NCBI GenBank assembly: GCA_051657245.1
Contig: JBOFKI010000061.1
Span: 1-19,813, forward strand
Length of the DNA: 19,813 bases
Direction of reading: 5' to 3'
Source of the DNA: JBOFFI01 sp051657245
Lineage (GTDB): Bacteria; Pseudomonadota; Alphaproteobacteria; Holosporales; JBOFFI01
Under the pieces are notes generated by a model, which was not told where the DNA came from, did no database searches, and saw only the letters and a list, made by a program, of their open reading frames with translations. Positions 1-6,177 of the stretch are shown one piece after another (the first letter of the stretch is position 1; every line of letters begins with the position of its first letter). Made by a program: the position numbers and the translations under genes.

Positions 1-158
1 TCTGTCATTAAATTCTGTGCGCTTTTTCCACTTAACAACTGTATCCAGGCTGATTTTATATTTTTCAGCTATTTTTCTGTAAGATAGCGTACTTTTAGGC
101 GTTCAAGCCTTATCGCAGGCGTAGTTCTGGCGTTCTTAGGGAGGATTATTGCTGGCAT
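1..158 (-). pseudogene. IS481-like transposase, N-terminal part, frameshifted and cut by the window edge
   Basis: Read on the minus strand from an ATG at 158-156, preceded by a good ribosome binding site (GAGGTGA), the sequence encodes MPAIILPKNARTTPAIRLER and then hits a stop. Moving one base within an A-run near 92-97 restores the reading frame as KSTLSYRKIAEKYKISLD, then TVVKWKKRTEFNDR, to the edge. The NARTTPAIR start followed by a helix-turn-helix (RKIAEKYKISLDTVVKWKKR) is typical of the DNA-binding N-terminus of IS481/IS3-type transposases in rickettsia-like bacteria. The rest of the gene, including the DDE catalytic domain, would lie outside the window. One missing A explains the frameshift, so either the copy is decayed or there is a homopolymer error in the assembly. 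Family assignment is by recognition of the motif only. Confidence 0.72.
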
Positions 159-180
159 CTTTCACCTCTATGGGTAAAAG

Positions 181-200
181 TGTCGATTCCTAATTTTACA
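181..200. repeat. possible terminal inverted repeat of the IS481-like element
   Basis: On the minus strand this reads TGTAAAATTAGGAATCGACA, about 22 bp upstream of the transposase ATG. IS481/IS3-type elements usually begin with TG(T) and have the terminal repeat just ahead of the transposase start, so the right boundary of the insertion is probably near 200. The matching end lies outside the window, so this is inference. Between 201 and 332 I see no gene. Confidence 0.35.
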
Positions 201-332
201 CCGTAGCTTTCAGATAGGTAACCATCCGAGATAAAATACGGAAGCGGGGATGACAAAGGGGAATGGTGGCAAGCATGACAGAGAAAAGGGAGAAAACTTT
301 TTTGTAAGACACGTTCTGTAAAGACAGACTCG

Positions 333-359
333 TTCAAAAACTTATATCAAGTTTTTGGA
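333..359 (-). terminator. hairpin downstream of tRNA-Ser
   Basis: The arms 333-343 and 349-359 can pair over about 11 positions (TTCAAAAACTT with AAGTTTTTGGA, one G-T pair) around a 5-nt loop. The hairpin lies 4 nt past the CCA end of tRNA-Ser on the minus strand, and its second arm on that strand is T-rich. It is a plausible transcription stop for the tRNA, though it lacks a GC-rich stem and a separate T-tract. Confidence 0.45.
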
Positions 360-362
360 ATA

Positions 363-454
363 TGGCGGAGAGAGAGGGATTCGAACCCTCGATACGGTTT
401 TACCCGTATAACGGTTTAGCAAACCGCCGCCTTCAGCCACTCGGCCACCCCTCC
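363..454 (-). tRNA. tRNA-Ser (anticodon GCU)
   Basis: The minus strand reads GGAGGGGTGGCCGAGTGGCT and so on, a class II tRNA. The acceptor stem pairs GGAGGGG with the 3' TCTCTCC (two G-U pairs), with discriminator G and an encoded CCA at 365-363. The D arm contains GGCCGAGTGGCTGAAGGC. The anticodon stem-loop contains TTTGCTAAA, with anticodon GCT at 420-418. The long variable arm forms a perfect 6-bp stem (ATACGG...CCGTAT), which is diagnostic of serine tRNAs. The T arm has GGGTTCGAATCCC. The length of 92 nt including CCA is normal. It would decode AGC/AGU serine codons. Confidence 0.97.
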
Positions 455-665
455 GTACGTTTTGGAACATAATGGATTTGAACGATCTCCGCAACTGATA
501 AAAATTCTATTATCGCAAGCCACTCAGGCTAATTTTATATCAATTCCCCATTAAAATGAGATATGGTTGCAAGAGAAAATGGGTTGGATTGTTTCGATCT
601 CTAAGGGCCTCAATTCCTTAAAAATGGTTTCAAAAAAGGTCCAACATAAATTTTTAAATTTTATT

Positions 666-1178
666 TTATGTAGCATGGGTATAAGCGATGAGCGCTTTCA
701 GGCGTCGATGTTGCACATGACACAGCGCAACAGCCAAGGCATCTGCTTCATCTGATTGAACAGAGTCTTCAAGCTTTAAAAGGTGGGTTACCATATGGAT
801 GACTTGATCTTTTGAGGCGTGCCCCGCACCCACCACCGCTTTTTTCACTTTATTCGCCCCATAATGGTAAACAGGGAGGTGAAGGTTTGCAGGCGCCAAA
901 AGAACAACGCCACGGGCCATCCCCAATTTTAGGGCAGAAGCAGGGTTTTGATTAACGAAGGTTTCTTCCACCGCTGCTTCATCGGGCGCATAGTCTTGAA
1001 TCACCGCCGTTAACCCCTTATATAAAAAGGAGAGCCTTGCAGCAAATTCCATCTGTGGGGGAGGCTTTATATGTCCCCAAGCGACACTTACGGGGTCGCC
1101 CCCTGAGGTGTCAACCACGCCCCAGCCGGTTTTGTTTAACCCTGGGTCAAGGCCCAAAATGCGCGTCTTTCCTGACAT
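666..1178 (-). CDS. ruvC: crossover junction endodeoxyribonuclease RuvC
   Basis: Holliday junction resolvase that cuts four-way DNA junctions in recombinational repair, acting with RuvAB. The 170-residue protein has the normal family length. All four metal-binding acidic residues of the RNase H-like fold are visible: D11 in GLDPGLNKTGWGVV, E71 in AAVEETFVN, and D143 and D146 in SDEADALAVALCH. The conserved SALKLGMARGV helix is at 81-91. The ATG start lies at 1178; upstream AGGATGG is rather distant. ruvA and ruvB are not next to it, unlike the common ruvC-ruvA-ruvB order: the next item downstream is tRNA-Ser. It is transcribed divergently from mraZ across a roughly 310-bp control region. Identification is secure. 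Confidence 0.97.
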   Translation of the reverse strand: MSGKTRILGLDPGLNKTGWGVVDTSGGDPVSVAWGHIKPPPQMEFAARLSFLYKGLTAVIQDYAPDEAAVEETFVNQNPASALKLGMARGVVLLAPANLHLPVYHYGANKVKKAVVGAGHASKDQVIHMVTHLLKLEDSVQSDEADALAVALCHVQHRRLKALIAYTHAT

Positions 1179-1330
1179 ATAGCCGCACCACCATCCTGTT
1201 TTTTAAAAAGAAATAGGATACCCTTTTGGGAAGGAAAAGCAACGCACTTCTTTGCCCTTCCCTTTTATTTTTGCCAATAAGGGTAAAAAAACCCCCACCC
1301 CTTGGAGCGTGTCACACATTGGGATAGCCC

Positions 1331-1339
1331 TGTGGATAA
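1331..1339 (-). promoter_or_regulatory. DnaA box, perfect consensus (left)
   Basis: TGTGGATAA here is the reverse complement of the strong DnaA box TTATCCACA. It sits between the divergent ruvC and mraZ genes, about 30 bp left of the MraZ boxes. A second identical site is at 1464. A single 9-mer can occur by chance, but two perfect copies 133 bp apart in a short control region are less likely to be accidental. Confidence 0.55.
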
Positions 1340-1368
1340 CTCTGGGGATTGTTTTTCAAAACTTTATT

Positions 1369-1403
1369 CCCATTAAATCCCATTGACACCCATTATATCC
1401 CAT
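1369..1403 (-). promoter_or_regulatory. MraZ operator: four TGGGN repeats at 10-bp period
   Basis: On the plus strand CCCAT occurs at 1369-1373, 1379-1383, 1389-1393 and 1399-1403, each separated by exactly 5 nt. On the minus strand this reads TGGG-containing pentamers with 5-nt spacers. This is the published pattern of the MraZ binding site in Escherichia coli (TGGGN repeats with 5-nt spacers upstream of mraZ), where MraZ represses its own dcw operon. Here the array is about 90 bp upstream of mraZ, and a TTGACA that could be a -35 box (1383-1388) lies inside it, so occupancy could block transcription. The repeat is directly visible; the function is inferred from the family. Confidence 0.8.
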
Positions 1404-1411
1404 GATAGACC
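1383..1411 (+). promoter_or_regulatory. candidate mraZ (dcw) promoter
   Basis: A perfect TTGACA is at 1383-1388. At a 17-nt spacer stands TAGACC (1406-1411), and at 15 nt GATAGA; both are weak -10 matches. Its support comes mainly from the -35 hexamer sitting between MraZ boxes 2 and 3, the layout expected for an autorepressed promoter. The -10 assignment is uncertain. Confidence 0.35.
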
Positions 1412-1463
1412 ATTTTTAAGCTTTGTCTGAATTGTTGAATGGGATGTGTTTAAAAAATCTCCC

Positions 1464-1472
1464 TGTGGATAA
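1464..1472 (-). promoter_or_regulatory. DnaA box, perfect consensus (right)
   Basis: Second exact TGTGGATAA (TTATCCACA on the minus strand), about 20 bp before the mraZ start codon and probably within the mraZ leader. Together with the copy at 1331 it brackets the MraZ operator. Confidence 0.55.
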
Positions 1473-1493
1473 AAGCAAGTATCAGGAATGGGT

Positions 1494-1973
1494 ATGGGAA
1501 TTTTTCTTTCGACATTTGTGAATCGTTTAGATAAAAAAGGACGCGTTTCTGTTCCTTCATCTTTTCGTGCATCCCTTGCCCATCAAAATTTTCAAGGCAT
1601 CATTTTATTCCGCTCTTACACGCTTCAAGCCATTGAGGGGTTTGGGATAGACCGGATGGAAAAACTCAGCCTGCAGTTGGACACCTTAGATCTTTTCTCT
1701 GATGACCAAAACGATCTGGCAGCAAGCATTTTTGCAGATGCTCACCAGCTTCCTTTTGATGGGGAAGGTCGCGTGATGCTTCCTGAATTATTATGCGACC
1801 ATGCGGGGCTCTCAGAGCAAGTCGCCTTTGTGGGGCGAGGTGCCACATTCCAACTTTGGGATCCTGATCGGTTTAAGCAGCACCAACAGGCCGCCCGGGA
1901 ACGGTTGAAAGAGAAAAAAAGCACGCTGCGCGGGGCACTTCTCCCCTCTTCATCTTCGGGGGAGGCTTCATGA
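1494..1973 (+). CDS. mraZ: transcriptional regulator MraZ
   Basis: DNA-binding regulator of the division and cell wall (dcw) cluster; it has a tandem AbrB-like fold and normally represses its own operon. The protein has the typical opening FLSTFVNRLDKKGRVSVPSSFR and the second repeat around DGEGRVMLPELLCDHAGLSEQVAFVGRGATFQLW, with the DKKGRVSVP and GEGRVMLP motifs of the two half-domains. Of two in-frame ATGs, 1488 directly abuts the AGGA at 1484-1487, while 1494 has a 6-nt spacing and gives the normal short N-terminus; I chose 1494 (159 residues). The stop overlaps the rsmH start (ATGA at 1970-1973), so translation is coupled. The upstream TGGGN array fits autoregulation. Confidence 0.95.
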   Translation: MGIFLSTFVNRLDKKGRVSVPSSFRASLAHQNFQGIILFRSYTLQAIEGFGIDRMEKLSLQLDTLDLFSDDQNDLAASIFADAHQLPFDGEGRVMLPELLCDHAGLSEQVAFVGRGATFQLWDPDRFKQHQQAARERLKEKKSTLRGALLPSSSSGEAS

Positions 1974-2926
1974 GCCCTTCCTTTGAGCATCAGCCAGTTA
2001 TGTTGAAGGAAGTTTTAGAGCTTTTGAATCCCCAAGACCATGGCATTTACGTAGACGCCACCTTTGGACGTGGGGGCTATACCCGGGCTTTTTTAGAAGC
2101 TGCCTCGTGTCGTGTTTTGGCGCTGGATCGTGATGTTCAAGCCATCGAAGCCGGTCAGCTGTTGCAGAACCGCTATGGGGAGCGCTTGACCCTCTCCCAT
2201 GCTCGCTTTGCTGAGCTAGCGAAGGTTGCAGCTTTACATGAAATCCACGCCGTTCAAGGAATTGTCTTTGATTTGGGCGTTTCGTCCCCCCAATTAGATG
2301 ATGGCTCTCGCGGGTTTTCTTTCCAGAAGCAAGGCCCCCTGGATATGCGGATGGGGCTTAATACCCAAACTGCAGCGGATGTTGTGAATGGGGCTTCAGA
2401 AAAACTGTTGGCAGACATTTTGTGGCATTATGGGGGAGAGCGCAGATCCAGAGCCGTTGCACGGGCCATTGTTGAGGATCGTAAAACCCTCCCCTTCACC
2501 ACAACCCAACAGCTCGCATCCCTCGTCAGACGGGTGGTGAAACAGGATGCTTCCGGAATTGATGCAGCAACGCGCACATTCCAAGGGCTGCGTATCTATA
2601 TCAACAACGAACTTGAAGAACTGTGGGAGGGGTTATGCGCTAGCGAGGCCCTTTTAGCTCCCGGCGGCGTGTTGATCGTTGTCTCCTTCCACTCAGGAGA
2701 AGATGCGTTTGTAAAAGATTTTTTCTTGATTTTAGGGGGGCATCGAAAAGCCCCCCAAGGGCTTGAGGCCTCAGCAACCCTTGCCCCTAGCTTTGAATGT
2801 TCACAGCGTAAACCTGTTCGTTCTTCTTTGGAGGAATGCCAGCGTAACCCCCGGGCGCGTTCAGCGTGTCTGCGGTGGGGAACGCGTACAACAGCCCCTG
2901 GGTGGGCAGATAGGATAAGGCCATGA
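1970..2926 (+). CDS. rsmH: 16S rRNA (cytosine(1402)-N(4))-methyltransferase RsmH
   Basis: SAM-dependent enzyme (formerly MraW) that methylates N4 of C1402 in the decoding centre of 16S rRNA. The 318 residues cover the full family length. The SAM-binding motif is DATFGRGGYT (around 29-38), followed by LALDRD. Further signatures are FDLGVSSPQLDDGSRGFSF, GPLDMRM, TRTFQGLRIYINNELEEL and VSFHSGEDAFVKDFF, and the C-terminal NPRARSACLRWGTRT matches the usual NPRSRSAKLR ending. It starts within the mraZ stop (ATGA) and its own stop overlaps the ftsL start, so it is part of one translationally coupled unit. The position directly after mraZ is the standard dcw order. Confidence 0.97.
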   Translation: MSPSFEHQPVMLKEVLELLNPQDHGIYVDATFGRGGYTRAFLEAASCRVLALDRDVQAIEAGQLLQNRYGERLTLSHARFAELAKVAALHEIHAVQGIVFDLGVSSPQLDDGSRGFSFQKQGPLDMRMGLNTQTAADVVNGASEKLLADILWHYGGERRSRAVARAIVEDRKTLPFTTTQQLASLVRRVVKQDASGIDAATRTFQGLRIYINNELEELWEGLCASEALLAPGGVLIVVSFHSGEDAFVKDFFLILGGHRKAPQGLEASATLAPSFECSQRKPVRSSLEECQRNPRARSACLRWGTRTTAPGWADRIRP

Positions 2927-3249
2927 TGAATTTTTTGAATATCCTTATGTTTTGTTTTGTTGTCGTAGTGGGAGGCGGTCTTTTCCACATTAAATATAAG
3001 GTGATCGATTTGGAAACGCGCTTGAAAAACGTGCATCAAAAAACGGTAGCAACCAAAGAATCAATCAAAGTGCTACACGCAGAGTGGGGCTATTTAAATG
3101 ACCCAGGCAGGCTCCAACAGCTTGCCCAAAAATATCTCCACATCCTTCCCCCCGACAAGCAGCAAGTTGCAGCAGTGGAGGATTTAAACGTGGTGCAGGC
3201 TCGCTATGCTCCAACCATTTCCCGACGCGATAGCCCTGAGGAAGAATAA
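2923..3249 (+). CDS. ftsL: cell division protein FtsL
   Basis: Small bitopic inner-membrane protein of the divisome that works with FtsB and FtsQ to activate FtsWI. The 108 residues show a short cytoplasmic end, one membrane segment (about 4-21), then a periplasmic heptad-like coiled coil (KVIDLETRLKNVHQKTVATK and on), ending in the alphaproteobacterial FtsL motif LHAEWGYLNDPGRLQQLAQKYLHIL. Sequence conservation in FtsL is low, but this motif and the position between rsmH and ftsI make the call firm. Start ATG 2923 overlaps the rsmH stop; ATG 2926 would remove one Met only. A 64-bp gap separates it from ftsI. Confidence 0.9.
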   Translation: MMNFLNILMFCFVVVVGGGLFHIKYKVIDLETRLKNVHQKTVATKESIKVLHAEWGYLNDPGRLQQLAQKYLHILPPDKQQVAAVEDLNVVQARYAPTISRRDSPEEE

Positions 3250-3313
3250 GTCTCAATGATGTGCGACTGTGTTGATAAAATGCGTTTTAATCCAGCTGTT
3301 TTTGGATAGATAA

Positions 3314-5074
3314 ATGGTAAAACGCACGAATTTCAAAGATCCTCTAGCCATCTGGAAGCCTTTTAAAGCAAAGGCTCAGTTGACGCATATCCTGGAGACA
3401 GCCCACACGCGCCTGGTGCTTCTTGGGGTTTTGTTTGTTGGAACGTTTGGAGGAATTTGCTGGCGCTTAATTGATTTAGGCATAAGGTCCTCTTCTATTG
3501 AAGACACCGCTTGTTTAAACAAATCATTTTCACTTCCCCGAAACGATTTTGTGGATCGAAATGGCCAGCTTCTCGCAACCAGCTTAAAGACCTTTTCCCT
3601 TTACGCTGATCCAAAAGTGATCTTGAATGTTTCAGAAGCAACCACCCAGATCCGCAAACTTTTTCCCCATTTAAACGCTGAATCTCTTCAACAAAAACTT
3701 GCCTCCCCCAAGCGTTTTGTCTGGATTGCAAGACACTTAACCCCCGGGCTTTACCAAAAGGTGTTGCACCTGGGTGTTCCGGGGCTTTATGTCATTAAAG
3801 ATCAAAAACGGGTTTATCCCCATGGGGGTCTTTTTTCCCATGTGCTGGGTTTGACCAGTGTGGACCATCAGGGACTTTCGGGCCTTGAAAAAGGGATGCA
3901 ACCTTTGCTTCAGCAACAGGATGCGCCGGTACGCTTAAGCGTAGACGTTCGACTCCAGCATGTCGTGCGGGAAGAGATTCAATCAGCAATCGAGTCGTTT
4001 CAAGCCAAGGGAGGGAATGGCGTTTTAGTCAAAGTGAAAACAGGGGAAGTGCTGGCCATGGTCTCTCTCCCAGATTTTGACTTAAATAAACCCTCCCAAG
4101 CAAATGTTGAAGCTTTTTTTAATCGTAATACCACGGGCGTGTACGAATTTGGTTCTATTTTAAAAATACACAACACAGCCATGGTGCTGGAAAACGGAAT
4201 CGCGAACCTAAACTCTCACTATGATGCCTCATGCCCCTTACCTGTTGGAAGGTTTTTAGTGACCGATTTTAAAGGCAAAAACCGTCCCCTCTCGGTTTTA
4301 GAAGCCTTTATTTTTTCTTCTAATATTGCTAATGCGAAGATGGCTCTCCATGCGGGCGCCCAGGCCCAACGTGCTTTTTTAAACAAGCTTGGCTTTTTTG
4401 AGCCTGTGAAAATTGAGTTGCCAGAAACGGGAGCTCCTCTCATACCTTCCTTACAGATGTGGCGAGAACCAACCGTCATCACGGCCTCCTACGGTTATGG
4501 CATCTCCGTCACGTCGTTGCATATAGCCCAAAGCATTGCAGCTATTCTAGATGGACACAAGCGTCCTTTGACTTTTTCCCTTGTAACAGATTCCCACAAC
4601 GTGCCTGCAGAGCAAGTGGTTTCACAAAAAACAGCCCAGGCCATGCGTCACCTCTTACGGTTAGCTGTTTTAGAGGGACAGGCCAAAAAAGCCGCGGTGG
4701 AGGGATATGCCGTGGGAGGGAAAACCGGTACAGCTAACCTGAAAGAAAAAGGGCGGTACCGTCAGAAAAATAACCTCACTTCTTTTGTGGGAGCTTTTCC
4801 CATTGATGATCCGGAATATATCTTACTGGTGACGTTGGATCGGCCCCAGCCCAATGCCTCAACGTATGGATATGCCACAGCAGGCTGGATTGCCGCGCCC
4901 CTTGGCGCAAAAATTATTGAGCGTTGCGTAAATCTATTGGGCCTTGCGCCAGAATCTGAAGCCATTGGCCCCAAGCTACCTACTCTTTACGAAGCTGCTG
5001 CCCCAGACGTGCCCATGAGGGATGTTAATTTTATTATACAGGCCAATGCTCTAAAGGATGAAATTTTGGATTAG
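3314..5074 (+). CDS. ftsI: peptidoglycan D,D-transpeptidase FtsI (PBP3)
   Basis: Class B penicillin-binding protein that crosslinks septal peptidoglycan together with FtsW. The 586 residues fit the family. A membrane anchor lies at about 33-56, the dimerisation/pedestal domain begins with RNDFVDRNGQLLA (76-88), and the transpeptidase domain covers about 230-540. Catalytic motifs are complete: SxxK as S281-I-L-K284 in YEFGSILK (the usual form is GSTFK, so the middle is atypical), SxN as S335-S-N337, and KTG as K470-T-G472 in GGKTGTANL. It follows ftsL by 64 bp; the RBS is weak (GGATAG). murE should follow in a standard dcw cluster, but the next gene is on the other strand. Confidence 0.95.
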   Translation: MVKRTNFKDPLAIWKPFKAKAQLTHILETAHTRLVLLGVLFVGTFGGICWRLIDLGIRSSSIEDTACLNKSFSLPRNDFVDRNGQLLATSLKTFSLYADPKVILNVSEATTQIRKLFPHLNAESLQQKLASPKRFVWIARHLTPGLYQKVLHLGVPGLYVIKDQKRVYPHGGLFSHVLGLTSVDHQGLSGLEKGMQPLLQQQDAPVRLSVDVRLQHVVREEIQSAIESFQAKGGNGVLVKVKTGEVLAMVSLPDFDLNKPSQANVEAFFNRNTTGVYEFGSILKIHNTAMVLENGIANLNSHYDASCPLPVGRFLVTDFKGKNRPLSVLEAFIFSSNIANAKMALHAGAQAQRAFLNKLGFFEPVKIELPETGAPLIPSLQMWREPTVITASYGYGISVTSLHIAQSIAAILDGHKRPLTFSLVTDSHNVPAEQVVSQKTAQAMRHLLRLAVLEGQAKKAAVEGYAVGGKTGTANLKEKGRYRQKNNLTSFVGAFPIDDPEYILLVTLDRPQPNASTYGYATAGWIAAPLGAKIIERCVNLLGLAPESEAIGPKLPTLYEAAAPDVPMRDVNFIIQANALKDEILD

Positions 5075-5117
5075 AAATTTTTACAAAAAAACTCTATTGA
5101 AAGAAAGTAAATCTTGC

Positions 5118-5522
5118 TTAAGGCAACAAGTATTTTTTTCCAGGAAATAGTTTAATCGTTTGCTTGGATTCATCTGATTGGCATATTGAAACAGTGATAC
5201 AGTTCTCTTCAACTTTAAGCAAACGAAGCCCTGGAAAAAGCGTTTGCGTCTTTTGACGTGTCTCGTGTGAAATACGAATTCCGTTGAGCCACAAAGTCCA
5301 AATTTGTTGATTTTGGAACAGGATTGCATCAAGGGTAAGGGTTTTAAGCCTTTTAGTTTCTTTTTTCTGGAGCACTGCTTTAAGCTCTGGCTGAGGTGAT
5401 AAGGCTCTGGAAATTTCTTCGGGGGTTAAAAAAATAGAACTGGTGACAGGAGGGGCTTTTTCAACCTCATTAGCTTGAGCCATATAAGGAACAGCGAAAC
5501 AAAAAAGAAGAAAGACCCGCAC
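5118..5522 (-). CDS. small exported protein of unknown function
   Basis: 134 residues. It begins with a clear signal peptide, MRVFLLFCFAVPYMAQA, with predicted cleavage before NEVEK; the mature part would sit in the periplasm or be secreted. Mature region: a proline-containing linker (about 22-50), then a compact basic/beta-rich domain including LDAILFQNQQIWTLWLNGIR and ending in TIKLFPGKKYLLP, with two cysteines (about C109 and C114). The central pattern (an L-x-A-I strand, then W-x-x-W-x-N-G) is reminiscent of small periplasmic pilus/secretion assembly proteins of the PilP/MshK/GspC type, but I cannot confirm this and see no secretion genes nearby. The start is GTG with no clear RBS; there is no in-frame ATG before the upstream stop. 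It lies opposite to its dcw neighbours. Confidence 0.72.
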   Translation of the reverse strand: MRVFLLFCFAVPYMAQANEVEKAPPVTSSIFLTPEEISRALSPQPELKAVLQKKETKRLKTLTLDAILFQNQQIWTLWLNGIRISHETRQKTQTLFPGLRLLKVEENCITVSICQSDESKQTIKLFPGKKYLLP

Positions 5523-5667
5523 AAATGGTAAACTTTTTATGTCAAGATTATTTTTTCAAAGACATACTCTATCTGGGTCATTAATACAAGTATTTTTAAC
5601 GTTTTTTTATATTTTTTTCCTAAAAATAGTTAGAAAACAATAGATTAAAAATAAAAAAGGTTTTTCT

Positions 5668-6114
5668 ATGTTAAAAATAGTTCTTCTTTTCGTTGGATTT
5701 TGGCTTTACGCTTTTCAATCTCAGGTGTGCGCCAAAATTTATGGGACTTATGAGAATGTAGGCACTGCTCCCGCAACTGTTCGACAGCTAATTACCATTC
5801 CAAAATCTGTTGTTCTTGCACCGGGAAGCTATGTGGAAATAGCCCCTCCTCTTTTTCATCATGAATTGAAAGGCTTTCAGCATGAAATTCAGCTCCCCAA
5901 AGGCGGAAGCATTGTGTTGAAAGATTTAAACAAACCATGTGATGGCGGAAAATTAATCAGCATCGAACGCCGGGTAAACGGTGAATCTTCTGCGCCTTTT
6001 GAAACTTCACTTTCAAGTGAGTGCGTGGATTTCAAAAAAGAGGCGCTCTATTTTAAGGTAATGATCCAAAATAACGACGTTCATCTGATACCAAATCAAC
6101 AAAAAATAAATTGA
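5668..6114 (+). CDS. small secreted protein of unknown function
   Basis: 148 residues, unrecognised. A signal peptide covers about 1-22 (MLKIVLLFVGFWLYAFQSQV then CA), with likely cleavage before KIYGTYENVG. The mature protein of about 14 kDa has no membrane segment and two cysteines (PCDGGK and SSECVDFK) that could form a disulfide. It is rich in beta-prone stretches (VRQLITIPKSVVLAPGSYVEI, KGGSIVLKDL, LYFKVMIQNNDVHLI). ATG is preceded by AAAAAGG at a spacing of about 9. The upstream 145 bp are extremely A+T rich and shared with the divergent exported gene, so a bidirectional promoter is likely. The product may be delivered to the host-facing side, judging from the adjacent effector-like gene; this is inference only. 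Confidence 0.75.
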   Translation: MLKIVLLFVGFWLYAFQSQVCAKIYGTYENVGTAPATVRQLITIPKSVVLAPGSYVEIAPPLFHHELKGFQHEIQLPKGGSIVLKDLNKPCDGGKLISIERRVNGESSAPFETSLSSECVDFKKEALYFKVMIQNNDVHLIPNQQKIN

Positions 6115-6177
6115 CTATTGGGAAGTATTCCATGCCTTGCTAGAATACCCGTTGTCTTGAGTTGAAAAAGAAATGTT

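Noticed and set aside
644..671. A/T-rich hairpin at the ruvC stop as a terminator
   Set aside because: It has only 7 A-T pairs, overlaps the stop codon and has a large loop; too weak to list.
567..755. 62-codon plus-strand ORF
   Set aside because: It overlaps the end of ruvC on the other strand, and has no RBS or domain; a shadow frame.
2596..3039. 147-codon minus-strand ORF over rsmH/ftsL
   Set aside because: It lies opposite two well-supported overlapping genes and has no recognisable domain.
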